Origin: Paragorgia papillata
Taxonomy: Eukaryota; Cnidaria; Anthozoa; Scleralcyonacea; Coralliidae
Reading direction: 5' to 3'
NCBI GenBank assembly: GCA_035771165.1
Contig: JAWNZC010000179.1
Span: 741,001 to 805,000 of the forward strand
DNA length: 64,000 nucleotides
The position numbers were made by a program, and so were the translations under genes. A model generated the notes under the pieces. It made no database searches. It was not told where the DNA came from and saw nothing but the letters and a program-made list of their open reading frames with translations. Below are positions 1 through 58,639 of the stretch, in pieces (the first letter of the stretch is position 1; each line of letters opens with the position of its first letter).

Positions 1-134
1 TAATGTGACCAGTTAAATTTGTATAACACCAGTCATTTTGACCGGTCATATTACTAAAATGCAATTAATTTTATTACTTCCATTTGAAGGAACTGAAAAT
101 GATTGTTGTTGTGCTGTTGTAGACCTGTTTCATG

Positions 135-137
<3 letters not shown>

Positions 138-220
<83 letters not shown>
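138..220. repeat. (AT)n microsatellite
   Basis: About 40 dinucleotide copies. The rest of 1-600 shows no gene; GACCAGTCAAAA and GACCGGT words near both sides of the tract (1-55 and 428-500) hint at another inverted-repeat element. Confidence 0.96.
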
Positions 221-222
<2 letters not shown>

Positions 223-618
223 AAGTGAACTATGCATGCATTTCCTTTTTATGACAAACGTTCATATTTCTGTACTATACTAGCTAATTATATACAGTAT
301 AATTACAGAGAGTGTAGAATATACTTTACATGTTTTTTGTTGTGTTGTGCTTTTTTGTTTGTCTTGGGGTTGTGTTTTTTTGTTGTTGTTTTTGTTTTTT
401 TTGGGGGGGGGGGGGGGGCATCGTGAAATTTGACCAGTCAAAAATCACCTTTGACCGTGGTCACAATTGGAACTGACCAGTCTGACACCATGACCGGTGT
501 AACATGAAACGTTACTTTGAGCCCTGAACACTGCATTGAACTGTCATATTATGTAGTAATACATAAGTTCAACTCAACATAATTGTATATTCAAGAAACG
601 CAAACAGCTCAAGACTAT

Positions 619-624
619 TTTATT
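619..624 (-). promoter_or_regulatory. HMCES poly(A) signal
   Basis: AATAAA on the minus strand, about 30 nt past the HMCES stop codon at 654-656. Position and sequence fit a polyadenylation signal; usage is inferred. Confidence 0.6.
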
Positions 625-653
625 ACACTATACAGTATTAAGCTCCACCTATC

Positions 654-3600
654 TCATTCTGAATTTTGTTTTCCTTTCTTTGGCAAGGTTCCTCCAGCAG
701 TCCTAGATGAGGATTCTCTTTTCTTGGGAGATTTTTGAAACCAATTGGTTATTTTACTTTTTTCAGCTTTTTTCTCGACAAGAGATCTAAAATGATGCAG
801 AAAGTTAATTATTAGATAGTCAGCCCTAGTCAGAGTGTAAATTGTTCCCCCTGCCCCCTCAACAGCCTTTTATAGCTGCACACTACTACTTATATTATGT
901 TATATGTAATATATCATACACGAGGAGGAGTGTTTCATCAGGATATCCAGACACCAAGATGTTTGTTGAAAAATGAAGACTGAGGCGAAGCCGAGGATTT
1001 TGAACAAACTTCGAGGTGTTTGGATATCCTGATGAAACACTCCTCTGAGTGTATGATATAGCATCTCAAACAAATCAGTATTTTAAGAGAAAATCAAGAC
1101 GAAAGTTTGATTAATTTATGTCATTTCTTCCTCCGATATCCAAACCACTGACACGGCACTGATTTCCTTTGTGTTTTCTTCATGAATTATTAATGAGTTT
1201 GAGATATATATAATATATACATACAAGTCAAGTGGTTTAATGCAGTCTGGTTCTTTATATCTGGAGTTGTTTACAGCTGTAGACACAGGATGCCAATCCA
1301 GACAGTCATGTTTTGGAGAAAGAAGTTTTAAGGCCTATATAAATGTTGAGTAAAATCACATTAAATGAGTACTAATTACCTTCTAGCTCTGCAATTAGGC
1401 TGGTGTAATGGCCATTTTTTGCCAATAAGCATTTATTTGGTTAGATCTAATGAACGTGAGCATTAAAAATTTGGCAAACAGACGAAGCATAACAAATTTA
1501 TTCGACATTCAATGAGTGTGACTGACGTTACCAAAAATGGACATGAAAAAAAAGTAACTATAATTATATTCATTTTCAGCTCAAAGGAATGCATGAACAC
1601 AAAAATATTAACTCAAAGATATATCCTTATTATATGCTTATAATATGGATGGTAACACAAATTCACAATAATAATCACACATGTGTACGTGACCAAAAAA
1701 CTCCGTGACTGACGTTACTGTGACTGACGTTACATTTGTCCATCAAACTACCATTATATTTAATTCATCAAACAACTTGGTCTCGTTGATACAAATAATT
1801 TGACATATCTTCATTTGCCATAAACTAATGGTGATAAAGTGTATACAAAGTTCAACACACTTTTATTAAGTTTAAGTAGGGAAAATAGGAAAGCCAAGAA
1901 TTTTACCCATATTTTGAAACAATTTGTGAAATAAATAACAATATCAATGGTATGCTTGAAAATCATGTATGTGATAATGTGGTCAAGTTTAAATTTCATA
2001 TCTTTAAAATTTGAGTTAACCACTATTATGTTTTTAGCCTTAATTTGTCAAAATGCTCAACTATTTTTTTTCTTCCCATGTCCATGTTTTCATGGAATTA
2101 CCCACATAATTATATAGTAAATGCAGAGGCAGATCTAGGATTGTAAAAGAGGGGCTGGCCGAAAGCATAGCCCAAGTCTTCTAGGGGGTTCTTGAGTGTC
2201 TGAAATATGGCATTTCCAGCACTAAGTGCTTAAATTTCCAAAAATTAATTTAGCCATAGAAAAGTTTGAGTAAATATTGCTAAAGGCAACCTAGTAATCA
2301 CCAGATTGACTTAAAATTTTTATGTCAAAAAAATTCAAGCAAATTTCTCCCCTACAATCAGTCGTGCATTGTACCTGTTCATAGCCAATATTTTCACAAT
2401 CAAGCCACTGTCCAACTGCCTCGTCATCTTTTAAAATAGCCTATAATTAAAACTGTAATGTAATTTTTACAATAAAGTGACGAACTGCTCATTTTTTTAA
2501 GGAAATTGTGTAACAGACTGCACAGCACCAAAAGTAATTCTTGTGTACTTACAGGGACCCTGTGGTGTATGGCATTGAATGGAGGCACAGCTTCCAATGT
2601 GATAACAGAATAACTATATAATGGCTCTTCCTCCTTTAACAAAGTAAAAAATAAATCTAAGTATATACTACTAAGCTAGTACACAAAAGTACATAAAATT
2701 GTATTCTCACACACAGCTGGGAGCTGCTGCAGCATCCGCCGCAAGCTTAACCTTTATTTAACCACAGATAGCTTATCACAGCTTTACATCACATTACTGT
2801 TACCTATTACAGCTCAACTAGAAATAAACTAAATACAGGATGACTAATAGCAGTTCATCACATTTTGTACATAACCTAACAATTAAACTTCAACCCATGA
2901 AGCATTACAAGGGGAAGGGTGGGTGGGATTAGAGGTCAAGCATAGGCGAAGCAACAACAAAAAACGTGCTGACATAACCCGCACCCCCCTATGCACCTGA
3001 TTACCCATCATGTCCCCAGCAGTGTGAGAGAAAACATTTTCTGCTTCTTTCGTCCCTCAGCTGGCTGAAGAGTCTTGCTTTAATGAGGTCATTGAAGATG
3101 AATGCTTTTAATTATAATTACATTAAATGTATGTACAGTACATTACCGAGGGTGACTTCCACACATCAAACAATCCTGCCATGGTAAGAAGAGGTTTTGT
3201 TCCATGCTGGCCATCTACATCAACAATGTCTTCAGGTTTAACATTTTCTTTGAAATAAATGAAATATGGCTGTTTTTGACTGCCTTTTCCTTCTTGCCAT
3301 TCATAGAAACTTATAATAAGAAAAGGTAACAGTTACTTTCTTGTAAACTAAATTACAAATGTTGTAAACTAAATTACAAATGTTGTAAAATTGCAAAAAA
3401 AATGGTTTAGTTAAATTAAATTATAATTGTATGTAAATCTAAATTTCAATTAAATTAAATTTTAATTAACTCATAAAAATTTTTTTATTTCAATCAAAAT
3501 TTAATTTAATTTAATTTAATTAAAATTTAATTTAATTAAAATTTAATTTCAATTACATGTTAAAGTTAAAGGTGACATACAATCCGTTCTGCGCATGACC

Positions 3601-5200
3601 GCAATGTGGTCCCCAAAACATGACATTCGTAGATAATTATGTGAAGTACGCAGCAAAATGTAAACCATTAGGAACAACATGGCAGAAAACCAAGTGATTC
3701 AGCGAGGATATCTCCTCGGATTTTGTCTATTTCTCCTGAGAATGTTTTGTTTCGAGTACAAGTAATGAATGGGAACCAAGAAAAGCTTATAATAATACTA
3801 TTTTTGTAAATAAAGATGTAAACATTACCATTACATCACCTTTCATTTATTTTAAAATTTAATTTAAATTTAACTTAATTAAATTTAATTAAAATTAACA
3901 TAAAAAAGTAATTAATGGTACCCTTCTGCAAGAACCACACATCTTCTTCCCTTTTCAAGTGGACCTTTGAAAGATTTTTTCTCAGTGATGGACTCAATTC
4001 TGGCATTATTCATCTTGTAACCAAATGTTTCTGGATCACCTCTGTGCCATGAAGGAACAAGACCCCATTTCATTACTTGAAGTTCCCTCTCCTCATCACT
4101 AGATTCAGGTTTTTCTGGTGTATGTTTGCCAGAAACTAATACAGGTCTGAAAGAATATTAGATGCATTAAACATACTTAATGTGCAGTACTGTAAGAATC
4201 TGTTCTTTAAATGTACAGTAATAAGAAAATATAAATTAAAGTAGGATGCTGCATTATTTAAGCATATTATGTGATAGTTAAAATATGAGCGGCCGATCTT
4301 TATGGGCATTTACAATAGTGAGCTGAAGGCGAGCCATTGTAGATGCCCATAAAGATGTAGAATGTGAATATTTTAACTTACTTATCAAATTGTAAGTGTA
4401 AATGATGAACACTTTGTTTAAGAGTCATAGAAAAGGTTAAATAAGATCATTTTAACTCTAAAGCTGAATTTGAGCCACTAGTGCCTATTAACTTTGATAA
4501 AACCTTGATGTTTTATTAATCAATGTTTTATCCGTAGTTAAAGATGCTGATTAAACATTCATTTCTTTTGAATTTTCATCATGAATTATTAATGAATTTG
4601 ATAAATATTTATAGAGGAGAGAAACAGCCAAAATTTCAGAAAATGAGAACAAATGTTTCAAGTCACAGTCAGGGTTTGCAACAGTGATTTTAACAGCAGT
4701 ACCAATAGCAACAACAACAGCAGCATCAACAGCAGCAGCAGCCGCAACAACATCAGCAGCAACAACAACAACAGCATCAACAACATCATTCTGACAACAA
4801 CAGCTGAACATCCATCAACATCATTAACAAATTAATATTTTCCAAATCAATATTTTCCTTGTATATCTCACAAACATTCTAACTTACGTATGCGACTGTG
4901 GGCTGATGTTGTATGAAGGAGAATATTTGCTAGAATCATTGTTTTTCCAACGTGGCTGTATCTTGTTTCCATTGCTACCCGTGTACTGACAAGCTTTGGG
5001 CAAAGCGTCTGGAGCTAATGTACTAGTAATTAAGACAAAATACAGCTGGAATAATGGCATTTGAAATAGCTGAACAAGCAGACAAGCTTGATTGTAGTCT
5101 CATGTCTGTATTACACTTGGTATTAAAAACCCTCCATATTTTGTCCACAATTATATTTAGCGTAAAGGTACGATACTTACCATGCTGTACGCCCACACAT
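654..5200 (-). CDS. HMCES: HMCES, SRAP-domain abasic-site crosslinking protein, 8 coding exons
   Basis: Coding exons on the minus strand: 5181-5200, 4888-5022, 3922-4146, 3147-3309, 2553-2633, 2375-2440, 1225-1334, 654-786; together 933 nt, 310 aa, every junction GT-AG and in phase. The protein starts MCGRTAC, so Cys2, the residue that SRAP proteins use to crosslink abasic sites in single-stranded DNA, is present. Other SRAP landmarks are SPSYNISPQ (Asn45), MKWGLVPSW, GFYEW (Glu130) and IHHRVP (His204/205). HMCES shields abasic sites at replication forks. The last exon encodes KITNWFQKSPKK (278-289), which resembles a PCNA-interacting peptide. Human HMCES is 354 aa; the C-terminal tail here is shorter. 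The start is fixed by the obligatory Met-Cys. Family identity is very secure; exact exon ends rest on manual splice-site reading. Confidence 0.95.
905..1205. repeat. Palindrome with GAGTGTTTCATCAGGATATCC arms
   Basis: GTGTTTCATCAGGATATCC (about 928-948) pairs with GGATATCCTGATGAAACAC (about 1022-1041); centre GAGGCGAAGCCGAGG. Ends at TTCATGAATTATTAATGAGT, the terminal word shared with the copies near 4600, 20550, 28080, 28340 and 33070. In HMCES intron 7. Confidence 0.65.
2124..2300 (+). mobile_element. hAT-family fragment
   Basis: Reads GGCAGATCTAGGATTG and ATGGCATTTCCAGCACTAAG, the inverted counterpart of the right end of the 33280-33703 element. No second end or duplication found. In HMCES intron 6. 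Confidence 0.45.
3400..3910. repeat. AATTTAATTTAATT-rich blocks
   Basis: AT-only words AATTTAATTT flank (3405-3560, 3850-3900) a unique stretch in HMCES intron 3. Confidence 0.75.
4275..4612. repeat. Palindrome plus TTCATGAATTATTAATGA terminus
   Basis: TTTATGGGCAT...TTACAATAG / TTGTAGATGCCCATAAAG hairpin at 4298-4360, ending at TCATGAATTATTAATGAATT. A near-complementary copy is at 28060-28330. Confidence 0.6.
4655..4805. repeat. (CAA/CAG)n triplet array
   Basis: AACAACAGCAGCATCAAC type repeats in HMCES intron 2. Confidence 0.9.
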
Positions 5201-5714
5201 TTTTCGTTGAAAGAGAAAAAACAAAAAAAACTGCAGCGTTGAAAGTTGGAACTGTGACAAGCAAGCAAGCAACGTGCGTTTGTTGGTTTCGACCCAGGCC
5301 CTTCACTGCTGACGCGCGAAAGATGATCAGTGGCGTCATGCAAGCCTTTATATATCGCAAAGAAATGTAATCACGTGAGTGAAAGAATGCAGTCTTTACC
5401 TTAAAAAAATATGTTCCAAGCTGCTCGATCTTTTGTATGCCTCAATATATTATAGCTTCAGAATTTCAAAAATTCGCCAACAGTGCTTTAATGAAATTAA
5501 AACAAGCATGTCTGAGCGTTGCCATGACGTAACAGGGTGAAAATCACCCAATCAGAGCTCACAAAATACGTCAGTATACCAAAATTAAGTATTCATACAT
5601 CTTAGCGTGTTGGGGGCATAGTCTTCTTGTTCCTCCATCACAATAAACCACCATATCAGCTTTTTCAACAAGGAGTATAAACAAGCAACTCTCAGAACGG
5701 CGTTGCGAAATACC

Positions 5715-6284
5715 AGCGCTCGAAATAACGCTGGTAAGTTGGGGGGGGGGGGGGGGGTCAGCATGACCGCTCAAGCGTGAATTTGGGGGGTCAACCATTT
5801 CCCCCTCTTAATTTGTACATTACACAAAAGCGTTCATTTCTTGATTTGCACAGTTTTTTGGTGAGATTTGGGAGAAGTCGAACCGTATGACGGCCTTAAA
5901 TCCGTAGTAACTAGTTAGCAGTTACGACTAGACACCGACGGGCTTCTGTATTCAACAATTAATCAAGGGAAGCCATTAAGTGGCCTTTTAGTGAGATGTT
6001 TTGCGACAAAGCGGAACCGCACAAGTTCAGGAAACTTTACGCAAGCATTAATAAATTGGCTTAAAACCAACCTTGAGTTCTAAATGCATTTGAAGATTTC
6101 AGCTGGAATGGTTTATGTTACCCCCTGTGTTTGAACTATAAAAGAGTGCAGGAAAATGATGACAAACCTTATTCCGTTAAAACTTGAGCGGTCAAGTTGA
6201 CCGCCCGTAAGTGATTTTGGGGGGTCAAATCGTGAAAGGGGGGGGGGGGTCATTGACCCCTGACCCCTCGTTATTTCGAGCGCT
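5715..6284. mobile_element. TIR element with G-runs, upstream of HMCES
   Basis: Ends AGCGCTCGAAATAACG and CGTTATTTCGAGCGCT are perfectly inverted. Subterminal G-runs with GGTCA/TGACC words at both ends (5738-5760, 6220-6262). Lies about 0.5 kb upstream of the HMCES start codon. Confidence 0.8.
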
Positions 6285-6307
6285 GAATACAGTTGAAGCT
6301 CTCAGGC

Positions 6308-6731
6308 AGGGCCTGTTCACACGAGACCGGGTTATCTCGGGGGTAGGGATAACTCGGGGGCTAGGGTCAAAGTTGACCCTATTTCACATGATAAAACGCA
6401 ACTACCGAGTTGTCCCTGGCCCCCGAGATAACCCTAGCTTCATGTGAACGCTTCACCCCGAGTTATCCCGAGCAACAGCATAAATACGCATGCCTAAGTT
6501 GACCCTACCCCCCGAGATAGCTCGGGTGAAAGCGTTCACATGGAGGTAGGGATAACTCGGGGGCTAGGGTTACCCTATCGCTCCGACCGAGTTATCCCTA
6601 TCCCCCGAGTTATTTCGGTCTCATGTGAACGGTTTACTTTTTTAACATGGAAATAAACTAACACCGAGTTATCTCGGGGGATAGGGATAACCCTACCCCC
6701 AGAGATAACTCGCCTCATGTGAACAGGCCCT
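6308..6731. mobile_element. MITE of the GGGCCTGTTCACA family, copy 1
   Basis: Ends GGGCCTGTTCACACGAG and CTCATGTGAACAGGCCC; interior repeats GGGATAACTCGGGGG and complements. Related copies at 29431-29917 and 34891-35050. Confidence 0.8.
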
Positions 6732-7136
6732 AAAGCGACCACCTCGGGAATGTGGAAAAGTGGTCGTACGTAGAGCTGCTCGCTTAGACGCTTACGACAG
6801 CTTAAAAACAAAGAAAGAGACCAGTTCTACGAGTGGTCGCAATTAGGAAAGCTGTAACATAAATCGAAGGGGGAAATGAAGCGAGAAAAACACAAGATGG
6901 TAAAAATCAAGAGTCACATCAATCATTTACAAAACCGTCAAGATATTTCCAATAATTTGACACCATTTTGCTCAGACAAACAAAGGATTTCGATAAAAGA
7001 AACCGTTCTCTCTTGAGCGAATTGAATGATTTTGACCACATTTAGACTACTGCCACACGGCACAGCATCTTACTAAGACTGAATGTTTTGACAGGAATTT
7101 ACAATGATCAGTTACATAAGTCTGCAGAATGTTTTT

Positions 7137-7480
7137 GAAGCCCCGCACACACACGGCCAAGTTTTCGTTGACAAGTTTTTCCATGACAAGTTTTTTTCTT
7201 AAAGGGCTCCAACCCACCACCACCTTCCGAGCACTAGCCGGACGCTCCAACTTTGAACCGAGTCAAACCGCGCCACAAGTACTTGTTGGGCTAAAATTTG
7301 TCGAGAAGAAATTTGTCGAGAAAAAAATGTCGAGAAAAATTTGTCGAGAAAAATTTGTCGGGAAAAAAATGTCGAGAAAAAATTGTCGAAAATAACCTTG
7401 TTTATATTGTACACACGCGCGAGCCAGAACGACGACCAAGGAATATGTCAAGGAAAACTTGGTCGTGTACCTGGGGCTTA
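7137..7480. mobile_element. TIR element with TTGTCGAGAAAAA repeats
   Basis: Ends AAGCCCCGCACACACACGGC (left) and complement of AAGCCCCAGGTACACGACC (right), both followed by AAGTTTTC-TTGACA. Interior has about ten copies of a 10-15 bp TTGTCGAGAAAAA unit (7295-7390). Between PKN and HMCES. Confidence 0.7.
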
Positions 7481-7753
7481 AGTCGTAACACTTCATAACA
7501 CTACAACCACATCGCTGCAGTTTCTGTTTTCACAGTCTAACCTCAGCCGTAGAAAACCGTTCGCTGTCACGTGGTTCGAAGTACCCAATGCAGTTATAGC
7601 GATCACAAATGCCATACACCAAGAGGAGGGTGAATTTTTCTCGTTAGTATATAACATCCACCAAACGGTGGAGGTCCATGATCTAGTTCTGTGAACAATA
7701 CGTTCTGCTATCAAGTTTTGGTACAACCTGTTGACTGAAGTACTGGGTTGGAG

Positions 7754-53142
<45,389 letters not shown>

Positions 53143-53839
53143 GGAGCAGAAACTAGAAGCCTAAACGACAAAACGCCAACAAAGGGAAGGCATCATAGCT
53201 CCATATTTTGGCCCTTCTTTCCAAAGAGTAAATAGAAACCTCCTCGCTGTTTTTCGCGTTGTAAATCACAACCAAACCGTCACAGTTGTTTGAAAAATAC
53301 AGTTCCACAAACGTAGAGGGGTATTCTTTTCTCCACCTAATTCGGTCAAGTCACGGTAAAAATTGAATATACCTCGACATTTATACAAGTTGACAGATTT
53401 GAGAATTGAGATTCGTATAGTTCGTCTCGAGCTGACGCCGTGGAGACTGGGAGCGATCGTCGCGCCACGGAGAATGGTGACGAGCCAGTGTGTTCTATTT
53501 TTAGCCATAACGTGTTTCACTTTCCGCGATTTTTACAGGCGGAAAAATGAGAACGCTTGTGCTTCTCTTAATATCTGTCTAAACTTTAATATTGTTTGCT
53601 ATGTTTATTTTCAGATTAACCTAAATGTTGGGAAATCAATACGGAAGGCGGCGCCGTACGTCACGGGTTCTGAAGGAGCTGAGGCCGATATCTTTTAGCG
53701 CAGTTCCGCTAAAAAGGAAAGTATTGACTCATAACATAAATTATAAAAGGTATTTCGTCAGCATTATAATTGATGCAAGACCTTATACTCCGGGTCAAAG
53801 TCAAAACCAGTATGATGAAAGATTTGGAAGATTACGTAA

Positions 53840-54072
53840 AGGCCTGGCCAAACGCTTTCAACATTTCATGCAACATCGCTCAACATTATTGAATTCAACC
53901 GTGATTCAACATGTTGAAAGCGTTTGGCCACCCTGTTGAATGATGTTAAACGTTGTTGAATGGTGTTGAATGCTGTTGAACGAAATTTGAACATGTTTAA
54001 ATTTTCGTTCAACATGCGTTCAACAATGTTGAACGATGTTGCATGAAATGTTGAAAGCGTTTGGCCAGGCCT
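53840..54072. mobile_element. Harbinger-type MITE, TAA duplication
   Basis: Inverted ends of about 39 bp beginning AGGCCTGGCCAAACGCTTTC, flanked by TAA on both sides (53837-53839, 54073-54075). 233 bp with internal TTGAATG/TTGTTGAA repeats. The 3-bp TWA target fits PIF/Harbinger. Lies about 700 bp upstream of the PKN start codon. Confidence 0.88.
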
Positions 54073-55571
54073 TAACACTAGTCTATATAATTGATTTTCA
54101 CGGGCCAGCCCAATGATCAGTTGGTCACCGGCCGTCACACTAGCTAAGAGGAACTACTCTCCCAAACTCCGACAACTCGACTAGCTCACTAGTTACAATT
54201 TTCATGTTGGAATTTTGCTTACATAAATTGTATATATTGAATAAAAATAATTATTATTAAGGCTTTAGACTTTCGATTTGTATTTACTATATATGATTTC
54301 CGCTCTTCGAAAATGTCCAGAGGCTTTTCCGTCGTCTCCCATCCTCTCCAATTAAAACCCAAAAATTACGTCACTTCAAATTTTTTTAGTCATATCTCCG
54401 CTTACCATTGGTCCCAGGCGTTCAATTCTACGCCGCCGGCTCCCCCCGAAATGCTGAAAGCGGCGAGAGGACGCCACCAATCTCGGTTTCATATACGTTG
54501 CTAGTTTTCGCGCCGGCACAAAAGCTATCCGGTATAGTGTGAACGGGGCCTTAGGCCATGTCCACACTAATCCGAATAACTAATGCAATTATAGCTGTAC
54601 CTGTAAATAGATTACTATACTAGTTAATTAAGTTAGTTCATTTAATACTATATATCTTATATATTTTATGTAAATAGCTTTTAAATTCTATATCTGTATT
54701 TTGTACACGCCCCTTGTGGAAATCAGCTTCGGTTGACGGGGTCAGCGTGTTTAAATAAAGTTTTCTATCTACCTCGTATCGAAAACGTATCAAAGGTTTT
54801 CCGTCCACACTATCGTTTTCGAATAATTTTCGCCGTTTAGTGTTAACGCTAAAAAGATCCACAGGGGTATGATTCGTATGAATGAATAGTTCCGACTGAA
54901 ACCAAGATAACTAACATAATCGTTTTCCAAAAGCTTCGTTTTTGCCGTCCACACTGGTGCAGAAAAACAGCGTCTTCGAATGTCTCCACTCTGGTGAGAG
55001 TTCGGGAGCCAGGAGTGGGCAGCGTAGAACTTTTGGGATCAAGGGCCCCTAGCTTTCTGAAAATCCAAGTCCCACACCTAGATCAATCATGAGCAAGCAA
55101 TATTTCAAGTAGGAGCTAGGCAGGAAGATAAACAAGTACTGGTTTTAAGAGGGCAGGTCCATGTAGTTACACCACCGCCCACGCCACAAACCTATTATGA
55201 CAAATTATGGCCATGCAAACCATCAAAAGTTAAATAAACAAAACAGCCCACTACACACCCAACTTTCGTGCTATGGTAGATTTCTGAGGGACCTTCAAGA
55301 CCAAGGTTTTACACAAATTGGCTTAAACTTGATTGTTGCAGGGCAAACAGAAATATCACATTTGCAACCCTTTCAATCTCACTTTAATTTTGACCATCCG
55401 TACTTCTGTGCGGGTTTCTAGTATCTCTTTTATGTTTTTATATAAAACTCATTATTATGAGATTTTGGCTGCAATTAATTTATAGGACAACAATTTTTGT
55501 AAGAATTGCTAAAAATAGCCTCTTTAACATTATCAACTCACAGGGATCCCGAAAGTTGGACACTGACATGT

Positions 55572-55945
55572 GGCCTGGTTCATATACGTCGCATTTAATT
55601 CAGACGAATTGAACTCAATCAATTAAATGCGACTGTAGTGCGACGTATGAAACGAATTAAATTCGACTGAAGAGTTACTGTCGTGGCAATAGAAGCGTTC
55701 CTAAAATATCGTTGCAATATATTCCTCAAGTTGATCAATTCATTTGATGAAAATTATTGCTAACTTCCTGTTTTGAATTTGATTGGTTTCTGGTTTTTAA
55801 AAAACCAATAAGAAACAGGATTATTTGCCAAACACCAATCAAATTCAAAACAGGACGTTAGCAATAATTTTCATCAAATGAATTGATCAACTTGAGCAAT
55901 GTATTGCAAATTCGTCTGAATTAAATGCGACATATGAACCACGCC
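55572..55945. mobile_element. TIR element between PKN and laminin
   Basis: Ends GGCCTGGTTCATATACGTCG and the complement of GGCGTGGTTCATATGTCGC, both continuing into ATTTAATTCAGACGAATT. An inner hairpin has arms CAATCAAATTCAAAACAGG and CCTGTTTTGAATTTGATTG. Confidence 0.78.
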
Positions 55946-56734
55946 TCTTTCTGGAATCATCGCCCTGCACTGCATATAGCAATTAAATTCTTAATTTATA
56001 CCACAGCCCCACCGCCCCCCAACCAAGGAAGCAAATTTCGTTTTTCAAAACAATAAATCAAGCTACCTTATTTAAATAAAAACAGTTGAACATATCTACT
56101 AAAACATTAAATGTTTTGTAATTTTACAACATATTTACATCGTATCTAGCACAACCATGATCGAATGAATAAAATCCGGTTTACATTTATAGAAAAATGG
56201 TAAATAAATTAAGGATAAAATATTAATAATAGTGATAGTGTCATTTCCACGTGTCTATGTATCGATGGCCGGTTTCTCTTTCTTAATTAGGTCTTCTGGA
56301 GAAAGTGTTTGACCGATTGTGACACATACAGTCAGAAATTGCCGTTTACCGATTAATACGGTGCCCTGGCGAGTTGCCTGTGTATGGCTGTAAAGTTGAA
56401 AGTCGGCAAAGCTAGCGTAGCTAGCCGTCTCAGAAAGCTTAATGCCTGGTTTGGGAATTCGTCTGTCCGTTCGTTCGGAATCAGTAGCAAGCAACGTTTT
56501 CGACGCCAAATAGGGCACCGCTTTTCAGCACTTTGTCTTGTGGCATGTTATCGGTCTGGCCTACAAGCCGGATCCCTATATCATATAAAAAATATGTTCT
56601 TGATAAAAGGGGCTTGCCCCGAAAAGTCGAATAAAGTTGAACACCTAGACGTAAAATTTTGGTAGAGAAGGGCTCAAATGTCGTCCTTTATATGATAACA
56701 TATATATATATTTATTATATAGCTTTGTAATATC

Positions 56735-57066
56735 CTGAGTTCTGATTGGTCAACGCACGGTCCGTAAAAATGCGTATCCGGATCACGGTCCGTCTTTTTC
56801 CGTATCCCGACCGCTGTCCCGGATGTTGATTTTGCTCGCGTGAATTTCTAAGGTTTTCACACTAAGTTTGATACAATAATTATCGAAAAACTTGAAATAG
56901 CCATATAATAAACGCTTTATTAACCTCGTTTACTCGGTCTGTACGGGAAAATATCAGACCTCGGTCTTTTTTGTACGAACCTCGCATGCGGCTCGGTCCG
57001 TACTGTCAAGACGTCGGTCTGATATTTTCCCGTACAGACCTCGTTCTCGGTTAATAATAATCTCTT
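56735..57066. repeat. Palindromic element, CTCGGTCTGTACGGGAAA family, copy 1
   Basis: Arms TTAACCTCGTTTACTCGGTC and GACCTCG..CGGTTAATAA with GTACGGGAAAATATC inverted. Preceded by TTCTGATTGGTCAACGCACG. Confidence 0.65.
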
Positions 57067-57258
57067 ACTATATATATATATATAGGTTATCATGAGGGTC
57101 GACATGATATATGTTTTATCGCACATATAATAACCTATACTTATTATAAAAAATTACATTATTCAAAATTATACATCGTACAGGACTTTCTAAAATGTCA
57201 AAAAATTAAAAATGTCAAAAGACTGTCTCCCCCAATATTTTCATGAGGGGTTATAACA

Positions 57259-58472
57259 CTGATCTCTATATAACTGGAATGCTCATCCCTTATGGTCAGC
57301 AGTAGACATTTTGAAGCCACTGGCGGCCATATTGGTACTCCAGGTCCAGTGTACCTTGCGGGCTTAAGAGTAGTAAGAGTTTACCGGGAGAGTCGGAAAA
57401 ACCGTAAAACAATACACCTTTTCGATAATTACGTCACGCTTCATGAAATCGAGGCTCCCAGGCTAAGTTTCACAATTTTAATTATCATAGTAATCCCGCC
57501 ATATTTGTTTATGGAAGAAGATGGCTAATAACGTCCAAACTATATATGGTAGAAATACATCGTGTACGTATGTTGTTAGGCATTTCATAAGCTTTCATTT
57601 GGTGTATAGTTTAAGTTTCTGTGTTGGGTGTAACTTTTTAAAATGTCCAAAATGTTCGCACCATTGCTCGTCAAGTAATAATAATGGACTTCTCACAACT
57701 GTTGTAGATTTTCGGATATTGTTTTTAAAATACATAACGCACAACTTTGAAACATATATCAAACAGAAGATACTGTAAAATGCTATTTGCGGTAGAACTT
57801 TCAAGTTTCTAGCTTAAGAGAAAGTATTTTAAAAATGGGAAAACGTACTATTATCTTGGTCTGATGGATATTTGTTAAGTTTGTTTTGTTCACTCAGACA
57901 AAGATAATAGTACGCTTTCCAATTTTTAAAATACTTTCTCTTAAGCTAGAAACTTGAAAGTTCTACCGCAAATAGCCTTTTACAGTATCTTCTGTTTGAT
58001 ATATGTTTCAAAGTTGTGCGTTATGTATTTTAAAAACAATATTCGAAATTCTACAACAGTTGTGAGAAGTCCATTATTATTACTTGACGTGCAATGGTGC
58101 GAACATTTTGGACATTTTAAAACGTTACACACAACATAGAAACTTAAAATATACACCAAATGAAAGCTTATGAAATACCTAACAACATACGTACACGATG
58201 TATTTCTACCATATATAGTTTGGACGTTATTAGCCATCTTCTTCCATAAACAAATATGGCGGGATTACTATGATAATCAAAATTGTTGAGTGTTCAGTGT
58301 TCTTTGTTTGATACCAATGCCAGAAATATTTTTAATGTGGCTTTTTTCGTTTCTTTTCGTGTTACGAAAACATAAAATTTTCCGTGGCGGCCATCTTGGT
58401 ACTCCAAATTCGTCATCTCCGCAGGCTTCATTTTTGGAGCCAGATGAGCAATCCAGTTATATAGAAATCAGT
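57259..58472. repeat. Large inverted repeat, arms about 390 bp, spacer about 36 bp
   Basis: Left arm 57471-57862, right arm 57898-58286, nearly perfectly complementary; centre ACTATTATCTT / AAGATAATAGT around GGATATTTGTTAAGTTTG. A second inverted pair, CTGATCTCTATATAACTGG (57262) and CCAGTTATATAGAAATCAG (58450), sets the outer limits. A direct repeat GGCGGCCAT-TTGGTACTCC lies inside each outer end. Confidence 0.85.
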
Positions 58473-58639
58473 GGACTATAACCATTGAACTCTAATAAGA
58501 AGACTGGAACGATAACGCAGGGGAGGATTTTGAAGCCAGTGCCAGTCCCTTTGCAGGTAGCTCCCGTGTTTCAAGTTACTTAATTTCCATCCTGCTATAT
58601 ATTTTGTTTGGGACGATAACAAATTACTCCAACACAAGG

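Noticed and set aside
57521..58237. Two 85-codon near-identical frames on opposite strands
   Set aside because: They are the two arms of the inverted repeat read in mirrored frames; no coding evidence beyond that symmetry.
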